Shown: piece by piece, positions 39,801 to 51,354 of the stretch | Layout of the letters: each line of letters starts with the position of its first letter | How positions within the stretch are numbered: the first letter of the stretch is position 1 | NCBI RefSeq assembly: GCF_018320785.1 | Contig: NC_054875.1 | Location: 31,625,157 to 31,689,156, forward strand | Source: Cheilinus undulatus | Taxonomy: Eukaryota; Chordata; Actinopteri; Labriformes; Labridae | Direction of reading: 5' to 3' | DNA length: 64,000 nucleotides | Made by a program: the position numbers and the translations under genes | The notes under the pieces: model-generated | Databases searched by the model: none | What the model was told of the DNA's origin: nothing | The model's input: the letters and a program-made list of their open reading frames with translations, nothing else

Positions 39801-42800
39801 TCTGACCATCTGATCAGCCAGGGTAGGGCACCAGAACATCTCATATCTGATTTAATTTAAAAAAACAAAGCATCTATCTGTCCTGATGTCTTTCTCTAAC
39901 CCTGCAGGCTACGATACCGCCTCTGTGAGGAAGTTAATGCAGGTAAGGCATTTGACTGTTGTGTTGTCATTAGTAGTGTGGTGTGTGTTAATCATCACTG
40001 TAAAACTGCCTCTCAGTCCAAAGTGTGTAGCTGTTTCCTATTAGACCTGTACTGACTTATGTAACATCATAATGTTTTTGTGTTCATTCATTCCCCGGTT
40101 AGTTTTTCTCCATGGGTGTGTCAAGTTTGTTCACCCTTCTTCTGTGTGGCAGCACCACCTTTCCTTGGGCTGTAGCGTTTGTGTCAGCCACCATGGGTCT
40201 CACCACCTTCAGTCACAGGTACCACAACGTCCTCACACTTAGATTTAGGTTTAAATGTGGTGTCCCCCAGTGGTCAGAGTGTCAGTTTCATATCTCATAG
40301 TGTTGTTTTGCTTTAGATACTCCCTCTTTATGGTTGCAAGTGAAACCATTTCATTTGTTTCCATCTGTGTGAGGTTAGCACCACCAAGCAGTCTCTAAGA
40401 TGTTAAAGTTGTACATTTAACAGCAAGTTTTCAAGTCATCATCACATTTTTTTGCCTAAACTTTGCTGAGCCAGTGTACTCATAGCTAACTTTGCCAAGG
40501 GAGACTTATAGTGCCTGTGAAAAGTATTCATCCCCTTGGATTTTTTACCTTTTTATTGATTTTACAAATCAGTCATGGTCAATTTAACTTAGGTTTTTTT
40601 TAACCAAAAAACCCCTAAAAACCCTCTTTAATGTCAAAGAAAAAAAATATGTCTTCAAAGTTATGTCAATTAAATAAAAATATGTAATGTAAAATAGGTG
40701 ACAGCATAGATATTCACCCCCCTCAAGTCTGTATTCAGTAGATACACCTTTGGCTGCAATCACAGCACTGAGTGTGTTTGAAAAGGATTCAGTCCGGCTT
40801 GCACTTGCCAAACTGCTCATGCTCTGTCAGTTTACACAGGGGTGGGGCGTGAACAGCCCCTTTCAAATCCAGCCACAAATTCTCTATTGGATTGAGGTCC
40901 GGGCTTTAACTCGGGCACTCCAGAACATTCACTTTGTTGTCTTTAAACTAGGGCTGTCAGTAGATTAAAAATTTTAATCATGATTATTCTCACAAATTTA
41001 ATAGTTAACTTGAGATTAAATGCAAATTTATCACACTTTTTTTATCTGTTCTAAATGTACCATACAGGACTTTTTCTGAACATTTCAATACCCTTATTAA
41101 CACAAGTGGACAAAAATGCTTGTTTGTTCATGTCAACAACCCAAAACAACAACAGATAATGTCAAAAAAAAAATCATCTAGACTAAGCTCAAAGATACTG
41201 AATTCTCCAAAAATATGCTGAGAGCATAACATGGTGAACTGAAGCCCAACAAGGAAAACAGATGACTGACCTTAATGTAACATTACTGAATAATACCACA
41301 GTGTAGAGTCCAACTTTAGACTTCTAGAAGTTAATTCCTCTGTTGTTCTCAGCAGATCACAGAACAACAGATCTCATCATCACACATGTATAAAGTACAT
41401 TGTCAGTTAAGTTTAAATCTCTCAAAGATCATTCCTGATCCTTCACACTAAAGCAGAGAATTTCAACCTCACGAGGGAAATAAAGGCTCACAGAAACATC
41501 CCTTTACACCAAGAGGACTCACAACAGGATGATTCAAAAAGAGAGACTAGAAACAGTTAGAGAATTACACCACAGATCACTGGGAGAAGTCAAGTCTCTG
41601 CTGAGAGCTCAGCAGTAGCACAGACACATCTAACAATGTTTCAATGTTCTGATGTGGTCAGAGGTGAGTAAAGTGGACACATCTGCCCTACTCACAAGAA
41701 AAAGCAAGTAATTACTTTAAAAATGTCTGCTATTATTTACCATCTTTTTATTTTCAAATGTAAAAATGCCCAAATGTCAAATAAATGTTTACAGTAAGAA
41801 ATTACTGTCATCACTCCAGTAGATTTACTGGAATGATGTCAATAAACACACATTTGAAGCTGCTTTTCAAAACTCATGAACACACAAAAGAAGTCTCAAT
41901 GGAGAACTTTTAAGGTGTAGTAAGAGGACTTTAACCATCTTTTTATCCTTCGGAGCATAGAAGAGCTACAGATTTAATCTCAAACCATTTTTTTCTTCAT
42001 AAATAAAGGGGACGCACAGTCTAATAATAATTTGTACCTTATATCATGATACTCTACAGAGCTTCTTCACTCTCAGGCTCACCTGTCTGCACCTCTGCTC
42101 CCCTGTCACACATCAGCCTCTGCCGCTCTGTCCCCTCCTCCTCCTCCTCATGATAGCTGTATATTCACCAGTGTCAAATCGTCTTCTACAGGGACTGCAG
42201 AGTCTTTGACACTATTACAGCATCTTGTTTGTGGGGATGTTCAGTGTCTGGTGCCCACCAAACATAGAGTCCTGTCTGAATGCTAGAATGCACCATTTTG
42301 GTCTTATCAAACCAAAGAACTTCCTTCTACTTTGTACATTACCTATTTTTATTCAATTAGGATTACTTTGTAGAAATCTGTTTTCACTTTGACATTAAAG
42401 TTTGCTTGTTTGTTTGATTTTTTTTTTTTTCAAAAAGCCAAATTATATTGACCATGATTGATTTATAAAATCAGTCAAAAGGTAAAACATCCACGGGGTT
42501 AATCCTTTTTTCAGGCACTGTATAAGTGGCCATACCAGGCTGTTATCCCATGTTATGTTATCATATCATATCATAGATTTTCAGCCTAAAAAATACATCC
42601 ACTGTGGGGCGCAGGTGGCCTAGTGGTTTAAGGTGTGCATCATGTACGCGGACAGCCCGGGTTTGAACCTGACCTGAGGCCCTTTAGCGCATGTCTCTTC
42701 CCCACTCTCGTCCCTGTTTCCGACTCTTTCTACTGTCCTCATCTATCAAATAAAGGCACAAAAATGCCCAGAATTAATCTTAAAAAAAAAAAAAATACAC

Positions 42801-45800
42801 CCACTATTGCCATCTCAAGCATAAACTCTTAACATGGGCCCTCCAAAGATTAGGCTGGAGTATATTAAATTCTGAGTTGAAATTAAAAGAGTATTCATGC
42901 ATAAGCCTTGGGGTTTTCGAGGTGTTTGGTGACTGGGTGTGTGATGCATCATTTGTGCTATGCCCTTAAGTAAACTGAAAAGAATCCAAAAGCAAGTTGG
43001 CCTCTGTTTCTAAGCCAAGACACCAAGATCTACACAAAGCATTTGATATATGGAGGTTAAAGCACTAAGTTTGAAAGCATGATTTGACTTGAGGCAAGGC
43101 TTCTTAAGGACAGGTGGAAGTGCAGGCCTGCTTGCAGGCTTTTATGAAGTTGGGTGTGTGCCTTTAGAAGTGGCAAGGCAGTCAGGTACGGGAAGACTTG
43201 TGATTTTACTGTTTCAGTATTGTGTACATTAGCATTGTTCAGGGTATTAAGGAATATTATACCCAGTGCATGGGTATGTGACAAAATCACACTGAAGCTC
43301 CCTGACAGACAGAAAAGACAGGGATCAGGTTTATTAGGCTTTGTTGAAGGGATCAGCTTTTAATCGTATCATTTGATCTACTGTTTATTTAAGAATAACT
43401 TTTTTCATAAGAAAACAATTAGTGTTAATCTTTGACTTTCTGCTCAGACAAAAGAAAACAACCTTGAATTCTAAGAACCATTGTTGGTGAGCCACTACAG
43501 AGACAGAACAAACAGTGAGGAAGCAGCACCGCACGTATGAGGAAGTAGCTCAAAATAAACACACATTGTTGTCATCTGTGAAACACGGTGGCTGGTTCAC
43601 TCATCAAACTTTTACTGGAATACTGGCAGTTATGCAACTTGTTTTGTTTTGTTTTTTTCATAAGTTTTATAAATTAATTTTCTTAATAAGAGAAAAAATA
43701 TGTTCTTACTTTAATAATTGTCCAACTACACCAAGACTAGTATTATCTTTTATGATGCTCTAATAAATAAAGCTTTGGTAAATTTTTACTTATTTTATGT
43801 TTATTTTATGTTTGTGGGGTCATCTAAGATTCCACTGTAAAAAATAAAATTTAAAGTCCCTGTAAAGTGAAATCCAAAATGTGTGTCTTAACAAACTAGA
43901 CATGTTGGAATAAGATTGCTGTAAACAACCTGTAATGAAAACACTGAGATCTATGTGTGGCTGAATTTTTTTATTTAGACTGCTAGAAAGTTCTTCTCCT
44001 CTTTTCTGGCTTGGTTAAATTTTGGCAGGGCAAAACCTAATGTCCCTATGTCATCACTGGTCTTGATGGTGTATAACCCTGCCCACCTAACACTACAATG
44101 ATATAACATCACCAAGCAGTTCATCTCAGTACAGACTGCTGTTAGCTGATGTCACTGCCTTCGTTGAAAGTTAATGGCCAATTAGTTGCTATGTTTTTGT
44201 TTATTGTGAGGTTAATTTCCCAAATCAGTCTGCCATGGTGATCATTAAAAGTATCATGATAAAGAGATCTGAGAGAATCATATTTCTCGTGAGTGGGCGT
44301 GGCTTCAGCTCATTCAATCAACATGCCCACGCCATCCTAGATCAGATTTTACTGCCTAATTTTTCATGATTTTGAAGCTGAATTGCGCAAACTTAGAGAT
44401 GTTTTTCATGACTGAAACGTAGCCTGGTCGTTCATAACACAGAGGCCTGTCATACAACAAACCTGAAATAAAGATTTATTATCACATTACAGGGACTTTG
44501 ATTGGCCTACAATTTAAAGAAAAGCTTCTTATATACTAGCAATCACAGTGAGCAGAGCGTGATTCTACAGGCACTTCATTCATACCTGTGACAAAATGCT
44601 ACAATTCTAAAAAAACAACGTTTATGAGTTGACGTGTGGAAGCATTGTTTTTAAACTAAAGTAAAATGAATAACATTAAGACAGAGGATCAAATGAAGTT
44701 TCTCTCTTTTTCCTCTCAAGCAATGACACATACACGCCCTCCTTTCCTCCCTCACCTCCTCCCAGAGGTGATATGAGAAATAATAATCAACAGTTATCAT
44801 ATAGGATCTCAGAATGTGATATGTTCAATGTCCTTTTTAACAGATAAAAATTGGACTTAAATATCTGCATTGTGCTTGATGGCAAGCTCCGTCTGTGAGT
44901 TAATTTTATACGGGAAGCTTATAAAAGGACACAGCATCTGTGAATATTAATAAACCTGATCATTTCTGATCACTCATCTCTTTACCAAGAAAGAAGAATT
45001 AAAGTGTTTTTAAACTCAAATTGCCTTGGATCACATTACAACCAGCGGTCGATGTTTATCAGTTTGACTTCAGAGAGGACCAGTGTGCTGTGCCAGGCCA
45101 TGGTGCATGAGTATAAATGCACCCGTATATATGAGCATGTTTATTGCTCGCCAAACTAGCCTGACATCGTTAACAGGAGTTCTTTGATAACTTTTGAAGC
45201 ATCATCACACACAGTCTGTGCGGCTGCTGGTGGACAAAGACACATTCTAGAGGAATTTATCATAAATATTCACTTATCACATAGCACCGTCTTAATGAAG
45301 GTAATTAAAGCAATATCGTGGCTGTTTTTGAATACCCAGGTATACAGTATTACTTTTTTACCAGCCGTTCCTACGGTCCAGATTGATAAATGCTGTTCTG
45401 TGTGTTGAAATGACCTTATACCCAAATTTCTGCAGTATGCACGTTTGATAAATGAGGGCTAACGCCTGCACAGGGGCCATTAAGCAGCTTCTATGATGTA
45501 ATGACTAATGATGTGTCTTTCTTTCACAGCGGTGTATCTGTTAATGTTCAAGATCTGGCTCCTTCCTGTGCCGGAGCTCTATTTGGTGAGTGAAAAATAA
45601 ATATGTCCTGAATTTCTAAAAGAGGTCTCTGAATTTTTCAATAAAAGCTTCACTTCTGTCCATATTGATCATTTTTTTAAACCCTAGGTGAAATTTTAAA
45701 TGTGTTGTTGAATTTTAAAGAAGTATCTGTCTTTTTTTACAGGTGTTATGAACACTTGTGGTGCCTTCTCAGGTGAGTTTAAATGTCTGTGATGAATCTT

Positions 45801-46285
45801 TCACCAGTAGTGGTTACAATAGTGTTTTTATTGTTACGTTAAACATGTAATAAGTGAGAATATTAATCCTCTTCTTAAAAATTCAAACTTTGAGATGATG
45901 TGTTTCATGTCAATCATGCCGGCTCCTATGTGCCATGCATATTTCATCAAGGGAGCATTGTGGAGTTAGTGTCAAATGAATTTTAAAAAGGGGATGCAGT
46001 ATGACAGTAAGTGGTCCTGTGAGGGATGTGAAAAACTCTACAATCACATGGAAAATGCTGTGTGCGCTGTGGCATCAAAGGTGACTCTCGGTGTTTTTGT
46101 GTGCAGGGGTCCTGATGGTGTATTTCTCTGGGTATCTCATCGAGGCCACAGGCTCGTGGGCAACCGTGTTCGCCCTCATCACCACAGTGAACCTGCTGGG
46201 CCTCTGCACCTTCCTGGCCTTCGCTGAGGCTCGCCGGGTCGACATTGACTCCAGCAAGGTTCGCCACCACAACATCCACATCTAA
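27843..46285 (+). CDS. slc17a9: Vesicular nucleotide transporter VNUT (SLC17A9), complete
   Basis: Major-facilitator anion transporter that loads ATP and other nucleotides into secretory vesicles and lysosomes, driven by membrane potential, for purinergic signalling. Thirteen coding exons: 27843-27976, 30332-30529, 30933-31072, 34914-35013, 35319-35449, 35579-35675, 36867-36963, 39735-39822, 39908-39942, 40103-40218, 45530-45585, 45743-45772, 46107-46285. They sum to 1,401 nt, 466 codons plus TAA, all GT-AG and phase-consistent. Diagnostic stretches: LLLGTCLLYCARVAMPICAV (TM1), SFFWGYCFTQVFGGYVSDR (TM2 and the following MFS loop), ARFLMGLLQG (TM4; Arg150 appears to match the Arg reported essential in human VNUT), LLSWLPTFFKDTFPEAK, FNVIPWLVAIPSSLFSG and VQDLAPSCAGALFG. 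About 12 membrane spans are expected. The roughly 45-residue hydrophilic N-terminus accounts for a length slightly above human (436). Intron 10 (40219-45529) is long and full of transposons. A second teleost paralog (slc17a9a/b) may exist elsewhere. Confidence 0.95.
28493..29545 (-). mobile_element. Tc1-like element remnant in slc17a9 intron 1
   Basis: Inverted ends: left CTGTGGACAAAAGTATTTGG; right, inverted, CACTGTTAAAAGTATTCTTA. Near 28730-28760 the minus strand reads through a decayed transposase C-terminal motif (IKHLWDELGR after an in-frame stop, cf. the family's NPIEHLWDEL). The body is about 1.05 kb and carries stops and frameshifts, so it is inactive. Confidence 0.78.
29716..29800. 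mobile_element. hAT-type element end fragment
   Basis: CAGTGGTGGGGAACAGGTGA and the following TGGCCCTCAGG resemble the CAGTGGTTC-type terminus and subterminal sequence of fish hAT non-autonomous elements. No matching second end was recognised nearby. Confidence 0.4.
29930..30150. mobile_element. Solo right end of a Tc1-like element
   Basis: CACATTGTCATGATGGGATA, then GTAGATTCGTGAGAATAAAAATG, then GTGAGGGGGATCTGAATACT. This is the same arrangement as the right end of the Tc1-like element at 6382-7586 (around 7440-7586). No left end or transposase accompanies it. It lies just upstream of slc17a9 exon 2. Confidence 0.7.
33361..33500 (-). repeat. LINE-like 3' end, reverse orientation
   Basis: On the minus strand: CTCTCTGGGACGACAAAGTT followed by AATATCTTATCTAATCC. 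This resembles the tail of fish non-LTR elements that ends in a TATCT-type repeat. Only the tail is preserved. Confidence 0.45.
34057..34666. mobile_element. hAT-type non-autonomous element, 610 bp, perfect 8-bp duplication
   Basis: Flanked by identical GGCCTACA at 34049-34056 and 34667-34674. The left end is GAGTTGGTTCCCAACCTGGG; the right end read inverted is AGTGATTACCC. These are imperfect hAT-like termini. The 8-bp duplication is the hAT hallmark. The interior is AT-rich and non-coding. It lies in slc17a9 intron 3, shortly before exon 4. Confidence 0.85.
35676..36866 (+). other. slc17a9 intron 6
   Basis: A 1.2-kb AT-rich intron. I see no repeat family or motif that I can name. Confidence 0.6.
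37915..38595. mobile_element. Probable MITE with TTTCACACT ends
   Basis: Left end TTTCACACTTGGGGCCCAGT then CCTGGATCAA; right end, inverted, TTTCACACTAGAAACACTGA then TCCGTGCCCAGG. About 0.68 kb in slc17a9 intron 7 (36964-39734). It resembles common fish elements that start with TTTTCACAC. The target duplication could not be fixed. The rest of the intron shows nothing specific. Confidence 0.55.
40509..42520. mobile_element. Tc1-like element interrupted by another insertion
   Basis: Long, well-preserved inverted ends (about 80 bp): left TAGTGCCTGTGAAAAGTATT and right, inverted, CAGTGCCTGAAAAAAGGATT. Both ends continue into matching ACCATGATTGATTT/AAATCAGTCATGGT words. Flanked by TA (40507-40508 and 42521-42522). 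Internal Tc1-type sequence is at 40720-40948 (CACCTTTGGCTGCAATCACA) and resumes near 42230. The middle is replaced by a foreign block (about 40949-42205). No intact transposase. Inside slc17a9 intron 10. Confidence 0.85.
40949..42205. mobile_element. Nested insertion within the Tc1-like element
   Basis: The left junction starts TAGGGCTGTCAGTAGATTAA, a start seen in fish repeats related to hAT elements. The junctions carry similar octamers: GTCTTTAA (40939-40946) and GTCTTTGA (42202-42209), a possible 8-bp duplication with one change. The interior, about 1.25 kb, has no recognisable coding frame. It must be younger than the Tc1 copy that it splits. The right boundary is approximate. Confidence 0.55.
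42601..42795 (+). mobile_element. tRNA-derived SINE
   Basis: A-box-like TGGCCTAGTGGTTTAAGG, B-box GGGTTTGAACC (42659-42669), a body ending CAAATAAAGGCACAAAAATG and an A-rich tail (42781-42795). Same family as the reverse copy at 26308-26505. Inserted just right of the nested Tc1-like element, in slc17a9 intron 10. Confidence 0.85.
43853..44499. mobile_element. MITE with AAAGTCCCTGTAA inverted ends
   Basis: Left AAAGTCCCTGTAAAGTGAAA; right TTACAGGGACTTT, an exact inverted match over 13 bases. The internal segment near the left end (AACAAACTAGACATGTTGG, AATAAGATTGCTGTAAACA) is a widespread fish repeat. About 650 bp, non-coding, in slc17a9 intron 10. The superfamily was not determined. Confidence 0.78.
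44500..45529 (+). other. Right part of slc17a9 intron 10
   Basis: About 1 kb between the MITE and exon 11 (45530). Unique-looking AT-rich sequence; I see no named element. Confidence 0.55.
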
Positions 46286-48840
46286 AGTCGTAAGAAAGAG
46301 TAGGATGCTGTTCCTAAGGGAGACACAACTTTGGGCAACCAGCAGTTTGAGGACAGCAGAGAAGTTCACAAAGGATAAGGTGGCACATGGATAAATCCTG
46401 GGTGTGACATCAGGAAAACTTAAGTCGGCTCTGTGGATGAGAACTTCCTGTAACAGTCACTTAAAAGCACACAGCAGAGGCTGCACAATGTTATTGAAAA
46501 ATCCTCTAAAGCTCGGGCGCTGAGTCCTAGAAAAACACAGCTGTGTGAGAGGATACTCTGGGTGAAGCAGAAAAGGTTACAGGAGCAAAAAAAAAAAAAA
46601 TCTCTACCTCCAGGTCCCAGCTTGTGCAGCACGTGGTGGGTAAACAGTCGTGTGTTTACCTTCGTCTTTAGCTCCAGAATGTGTCGCTGAGAATGAGGAA
46701 AGTCACAGAAATTGTAATCTGGTGTGTTTTTTTGTGGAGCTGCGTGGGTGATGGATGTGTTAGTCTGACAGCTGTGACACACCAAGGTGGTGTGTTCTCA
46801 CCCTGCAGGGATGGGGGAGGCGTCGTTGCCACACGTGGATGACACAGGGAGAGTCCAGCCTCTGTTATCTGAAGTCTTTTATTAGTACGCCCCGCTCAGC
46901 CATCACTGAGAGCACCATCTGAGTGACAGCTCATTACCCAGCTGCTAATTACTCTGCGGGCACTACAATGTCCTGTACCATTTACCTTCTCTTGTCCCCA
47001 TCACCATAGTTACAAGCTGATCATATTGTTTGAGTTGAATGAGAAAGACCCACATTGATCCAGTGTTTTTGTAATCACAAAGAATGTGCTTTGACAAGCA
47101 AGACCAAAGGTTGATTATTTAGTTTATTTAATTTTGATTGCATGTAATATAAGATACCTCACTTAATTATTTTGAGTACTTATATATTTATATGACCCTT
47201 TTTTTTTTTTTGTAAAATCCTATTTTTGGAAGAAAGAAGACAACACAAAAGAATTATGTCAGAAAGATGGCAGAAGTGATGCAGTATGAAAAATCTGTCT
47301 TCACTTGTAGTTCCATCTGTCCAAGGAGACACATTTAGTGAAAAGTTACTTCTTCATGTGATTTTCTTCCGTTTTCTGTTTGAAGATCCTCGTTACGGCA
47401 CTTGATGTCCTTGTTACTGTGGCACCAGACTGGAAGTGCTGTCAGCATCTGTAAAGGAGAAAGTTAGTGCAGAACACACTTCTTCTTGTGCTGTCGCATC
47501 TCTGTGTTATCTAAGTATATTTCTCTTATCAGGCTTGCCCTGATTTTATGAATGTTTTGTACAGCAGTGGTTCTCAACTGGTTGAGCCTCAGGACCCAAC
47601 ATTAACTCCTCAATGAGAAATTGCGACCGAAATTTCTGATATTTTGATTGAAAAATAGCACAAATTGGACCTCACGCAGTAGCAAGTGTGACAAATCATA
47701 GAGACAGGACAAAAACAGGAATAGTTTCATGGACTTTTGGTGCCGTTTTTGTTTCCTGGAACACATTTGGGACCCACTGAAAAGGGCGCCGCAACCCACT
47801 TTTGGGTCCTGGCGCATCAGTTGAGAAGCACTGGTGTAGAGGATGTAAAATGATGTTATGGTCTCAGGACAGGGCGCAACCCAGGCAGCGTATTTAGGGC
47901 TTTTGTTACCATAAAGTATGTAGCGAAATGAAGCTGAATGTTCAGGGTACAGTAGAATTTATCTTTGGTCTTCACAGCACAGTTTCACATTTAGGAGATT
48001 TAATTTGCATTTAAGATGACATGTGAACCTTAAACCTATGCATTTATTATTTTTGTGCCTAATTTAATTACAGTAAGCTATGGGAGGCGAGTGAGATGTG
48101 TGTGCTGTGCTAACAGTGTCATTTACTGGGTATTGTCCATCAACATTTTGCCTCCCATGTACCCATGTAGGAGTTTTTCACTATGGTGTGTTTTTGACAC
48201 ATGGACCCCTGTTGTCTCAGAGTTATTTATTTATAACCACATGGGAACATTTTTGGTGTATGTTTTGTCAGGATAGATTTTATTTCTGAAATATCCTTTA
48301 TTGTTATGTTTCTTATATTGTCATGGTCAGTTGGGTGTAAAAAGATTAATTGGATTTATTTAAATCTTCCATTTTCTTTACATCAAACACAACGCCATTA
48401 TTTGTTTTGTGCTAAAAATCACAACTCTACTGACCATATTGAATCATTCTTATTTAAAATAGAATATATGCCAAATGTCAGTATGATGATGTATTTATTT
48501 TTGTTTTTGTAGTGATAAATCACAGATTGCGTGCCTATATTCTCAGATTCACAATTTAGATTCAGCTATTCTCACATTATTCGGCTTTTTGGTCGCCACA
48601 TTCCTGGGCAAAATTTAACATAGAGCTGCTTTAATCATCAGTCCACCCCTCTTACTGTTCTCTGTTTACATCCTTCAAAACTTAACACGACTATAGCTGG
48701 TGATCTGCTAACAAAGTCATGACATGTATGATTGAAAGAAGTATGTTAATGCAAAAAAATCATGCAGTATTCGAATGCTTTTGAAATATGTTGTATGTAA
48801 AAGCCTATATTACCTTTGAATAAAGATATATTTTGTCAGC
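46286..48840 (+). other. slc17a9 3' untranslated region
   Basis: Runs from the TAA to a poly(A) signal AATAAA at 48819-48824. That would be a 2.5-kb UTR, containing a hAT-type element (47565-47833) and an A14 run near 46590. An earlier end is possible. The extent is inferred from the signal only. Confidence 0.5.
47565..47833. mobile_element. hAT-type non-autonomous element, 269 bp
   Basis: Termini CAGTGGTTCTCAACTGGTTG and, inverted, CAGTGCTTCTCAACTGATGC. The flanks TTGTACAG and GTGTAGAG agree at 6 of 8 positions, so the target duplication has decayed. GGACCC/GGGACCCAC-type subterminal words are typical of this common fish family. Lies within the probable slc17a9 3' UTR. Confidence 0.82.
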
Positions 48841-49047
48841 ATTGGTTTGGGGTTTCATTGTGCCGCACTACAGGATCAGTGTGCAGTTTCTTTGCAGAGC
48901 CATAGGGAGGCAGCACTGTATCAGTGATGAGGAGAGCACAGGCAGCTGAAAAGATCAGATATTTTCTGATATGCACGGCATAATCAGTGGAGGCCTTCTC
49001 AGTAGCAGCTCTCTTAAGTTTGCATTGAAGTGAGTCTCAGCTTTTTG

Positions 49048-49280
49048 CAAATATTACAACCTAATTTCCAAAAAGTTTGGATGATGAAATGGAAATTGCT
49101 GATAGGTTTAAGAAAAACACTGAACACCCTTTCTTAGGAAAAACAGTTCAAAGAAAATATATTAAATGCTGAAACTGACTTTTTTTTTAATGTATTGGAA
49201 ATCAAATTTCAAATTTGATACCAGAATAACACATTTTAGAAAAAGTTGGGCAGGGTCATGTGTACCACTCTCTTGCACTT
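49048..49280 (+). mobile_element. Left part of a fish DNA element (ACAACC...TTTCCAAAAAG end)
   Basis: Begins ACAACCTAATTTCCAAAAAG and includes AGAAAAAGTTGGGCAGGGTC further in. These are recognisable pieces of a widespread fish non-autonomous element whose other end reads CCCAACTTTTTTGGAATTGG. That opposite end occurs at 58620-58955 in a separate truncated copy, and another short left end at 56528-56600. Confidence 0.6.
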
Positions 49281-49344
49281 TGATTCTTTGCCTCTAATTA
49301 CAAGGAAAAAAAAGTCTTTTATTACTGAACTTCTGGGCTGTACG

Positions 49345-49690
49345 TTGGTGTAGGATTAGCACTGTTGCCTCACAGAAAAGAGTTTAAAACCCCATCAGAC
49401 CGGGCCTTTCTGTGTTAAATTGCGTGTTCTCCCTGTGCATGCATGGGTTCTATCCAGGTACCCCAGATCCTTCGTAAATCAAAGGGCACACTCATTTGGC
49501 TGATTTGAGACTAATCTGGCCATGATTGTCATTGCTTGTTTGTCTCTGTATCTCTACCCTGTGATTGACTGGTTACCAGTCCAGGGTGAACCTCTCCTCA
49601 TAACCTGTGACAGCTGGGATTGGCTCCAGCCTTCAGACAGAATAAGTGGTGCTGATAATAGATGGATGAATGATGCACTGTTTACCAGCA
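49345..49690 (+). mobile_element. SINE with L2-like tail
   Basis: A tRNA-like head (TTAGCACTGTTGCCTCACAG), a central CGTGTTCTCCCTGTGCATGC block, then an L2-type 3' tail (GACTGGTTACCAGTCCAGGG, GACAGCTGGGATTGGCTCCA) ending in ATAGATGGATGAATGATG. This is a common fish V-SINE/L2 arrangement. Slightly diverged. Confidence 0.75.
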
Positions 49691-50144
49691 CTGTCTTTCT
49701 CAAAAAGGTGAGCGCCTCCAAATCTTGATGAAATGCTCTTTTTTTTACACCGTTATCTTATTTACCTGTTGCCAGTTAACTTTATTAACTGTGAAATGTT
49801 CCATCAGGTGTTTTCTGTCAATATTTCACCACTTTTCCAGTCTTTCCTTGAAAGTTGTTCTATTAAACAGACGGTCATATAATTTTCCAAAAACAATCCC
49901 TGCAAAACCCAGATTCAGAAGTGGAAAGCAAGAGTAGAACATATAGTAAGAGCATATTTTGAGTATCTGTATTATGAATATTATTCTCTGAAGAAACGTT
50001 TAACTTTTACTTTACTACATTTAAAAATATATATAGTTTTGATTCCACTGCACTTCTATAAATAATCTTGCAACTCGCTTCTTTTGTTTGATATGAAAGA
50101 TGATAAACTGTGTTAGTGTATTTCTGCATGTGGTTAGTCTGAGT

Positions 50145-50565
50145 CAATGGTTCCCAAACATATTCTGACAGGCCTCTTTTTGGCAGATGAAAACATTTTC
50201 AAGCTCCTAAACCCCTCACCCTACACATCAGTGCATAAATGCTGTATATCAATGTTTACTGAAAAAACATTCTTGTGCTGGTAGGATGGAGTTTGGGTTT
50301 TTTCTTTAATACCAACTGTCATACAGCTGAAGCCGAGGGGGAAATGACTAGGCATATTTTTTTATTTGTCTTTGTTTTGGTAATTTTAATGTCTAGTGTT
50401 GATTTTTAGCCAGCCCTTCATTTTCTTGGAGGTCAGCTCACAAATTTTGTCATGTTTTAGTTGCAGTGCAAACAGGCACAATGTTTTTATATAGCCTTGC
50501 CATGCCCCCTCTGTCATTGCCCCCCCCCCCCAAACAAGGCCATGGGCACCACCTTGAAATCACTG
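50145..50565. mobile_element. hAT-type non-autonomous element, 421 bp, perfect 8-bp duplication
   Basis: Identical GTCTGAGT at 50137-50144 and 50566-50573. Ends CAATGGTTCCCAAAC and, inverted, CAGTGATTTCAAGG. A C12 run is near 50520. Non-coding. Intergenic, beyond slc17a9. Confidence 0.85.
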
Positions 50566-50573
50566 GTCTGAGT

Positions 50574-51350
50574 GGTGTTGCAGAAATAAATCTCTCAGAT
50601 CAGGCAGCTACAGCAGAGAAGGATAACCATTCTCCATCTCACACCCATGGCTATATCTTCAGCCCATGTTTGAGGGTCTAGTAACTCTCTCTATGAAGCC
50701 TATCTCTATAATGCATTATAATACATTATAAGCATACTTATAATGCAGTATGATAGGGGCCAAGCACCCAGATGCAGGTGGGTTTTAGCTGTGACAGGTA
50801 GTGCAGTGACTCCCACTTGCCCCTTTGGTAGGCTGGATTTATCTTTGACGCAACCTGTGCTTTATTCTAACTGGGCTCAGTGAACTGTTAGAGTGGCATA
50901 AACAAATTGCAATGAGGCTGTTTTGCACATAGAGAGATCATTTTTTTTCCCTCAAAGTAAATGTGAAGTGCCAGATTTGTGCCCACTTTATATTAGACCA
51001 CAAACTTCATGGATGAAATTGTGTTTTTACCTGGGTGCATGATTTAAAAAAAAAAAAAACTTAAAAGTTAGAAGGACATTGTTCATTGACATTACAAAGA
51101 GTTGCAGATCTAGTGCAAGCAAATTTTAGCATGCTATAGTCAATCTTAATCATATAGAACATTATATCCAACAAGAAAATTGTGGCTGGTGAAAATTCAG
51201 AGTGGCTAGTAGCTTTGGAAATCTACAAGCAAAAGTGGCTGGTCAGTGAAAAAAGTTCATGTTAAGTCCTGATTATAGTGCACCTACAATGCTATATAAC
51301 CATAGTAATACACAGCACTCATGGCTAATTATAGAGCTAATTTATAAACA
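50574..51350. other. Intergenic AT-rich stretch
   Basis: Contains short palindromic TTATAATGCATTATAA-like words (about 50710-50745) and an A13 run near 51047. I see nothing else that I can name. Confidence 0.5.
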
Positions 51351-51354
51351 TTGT

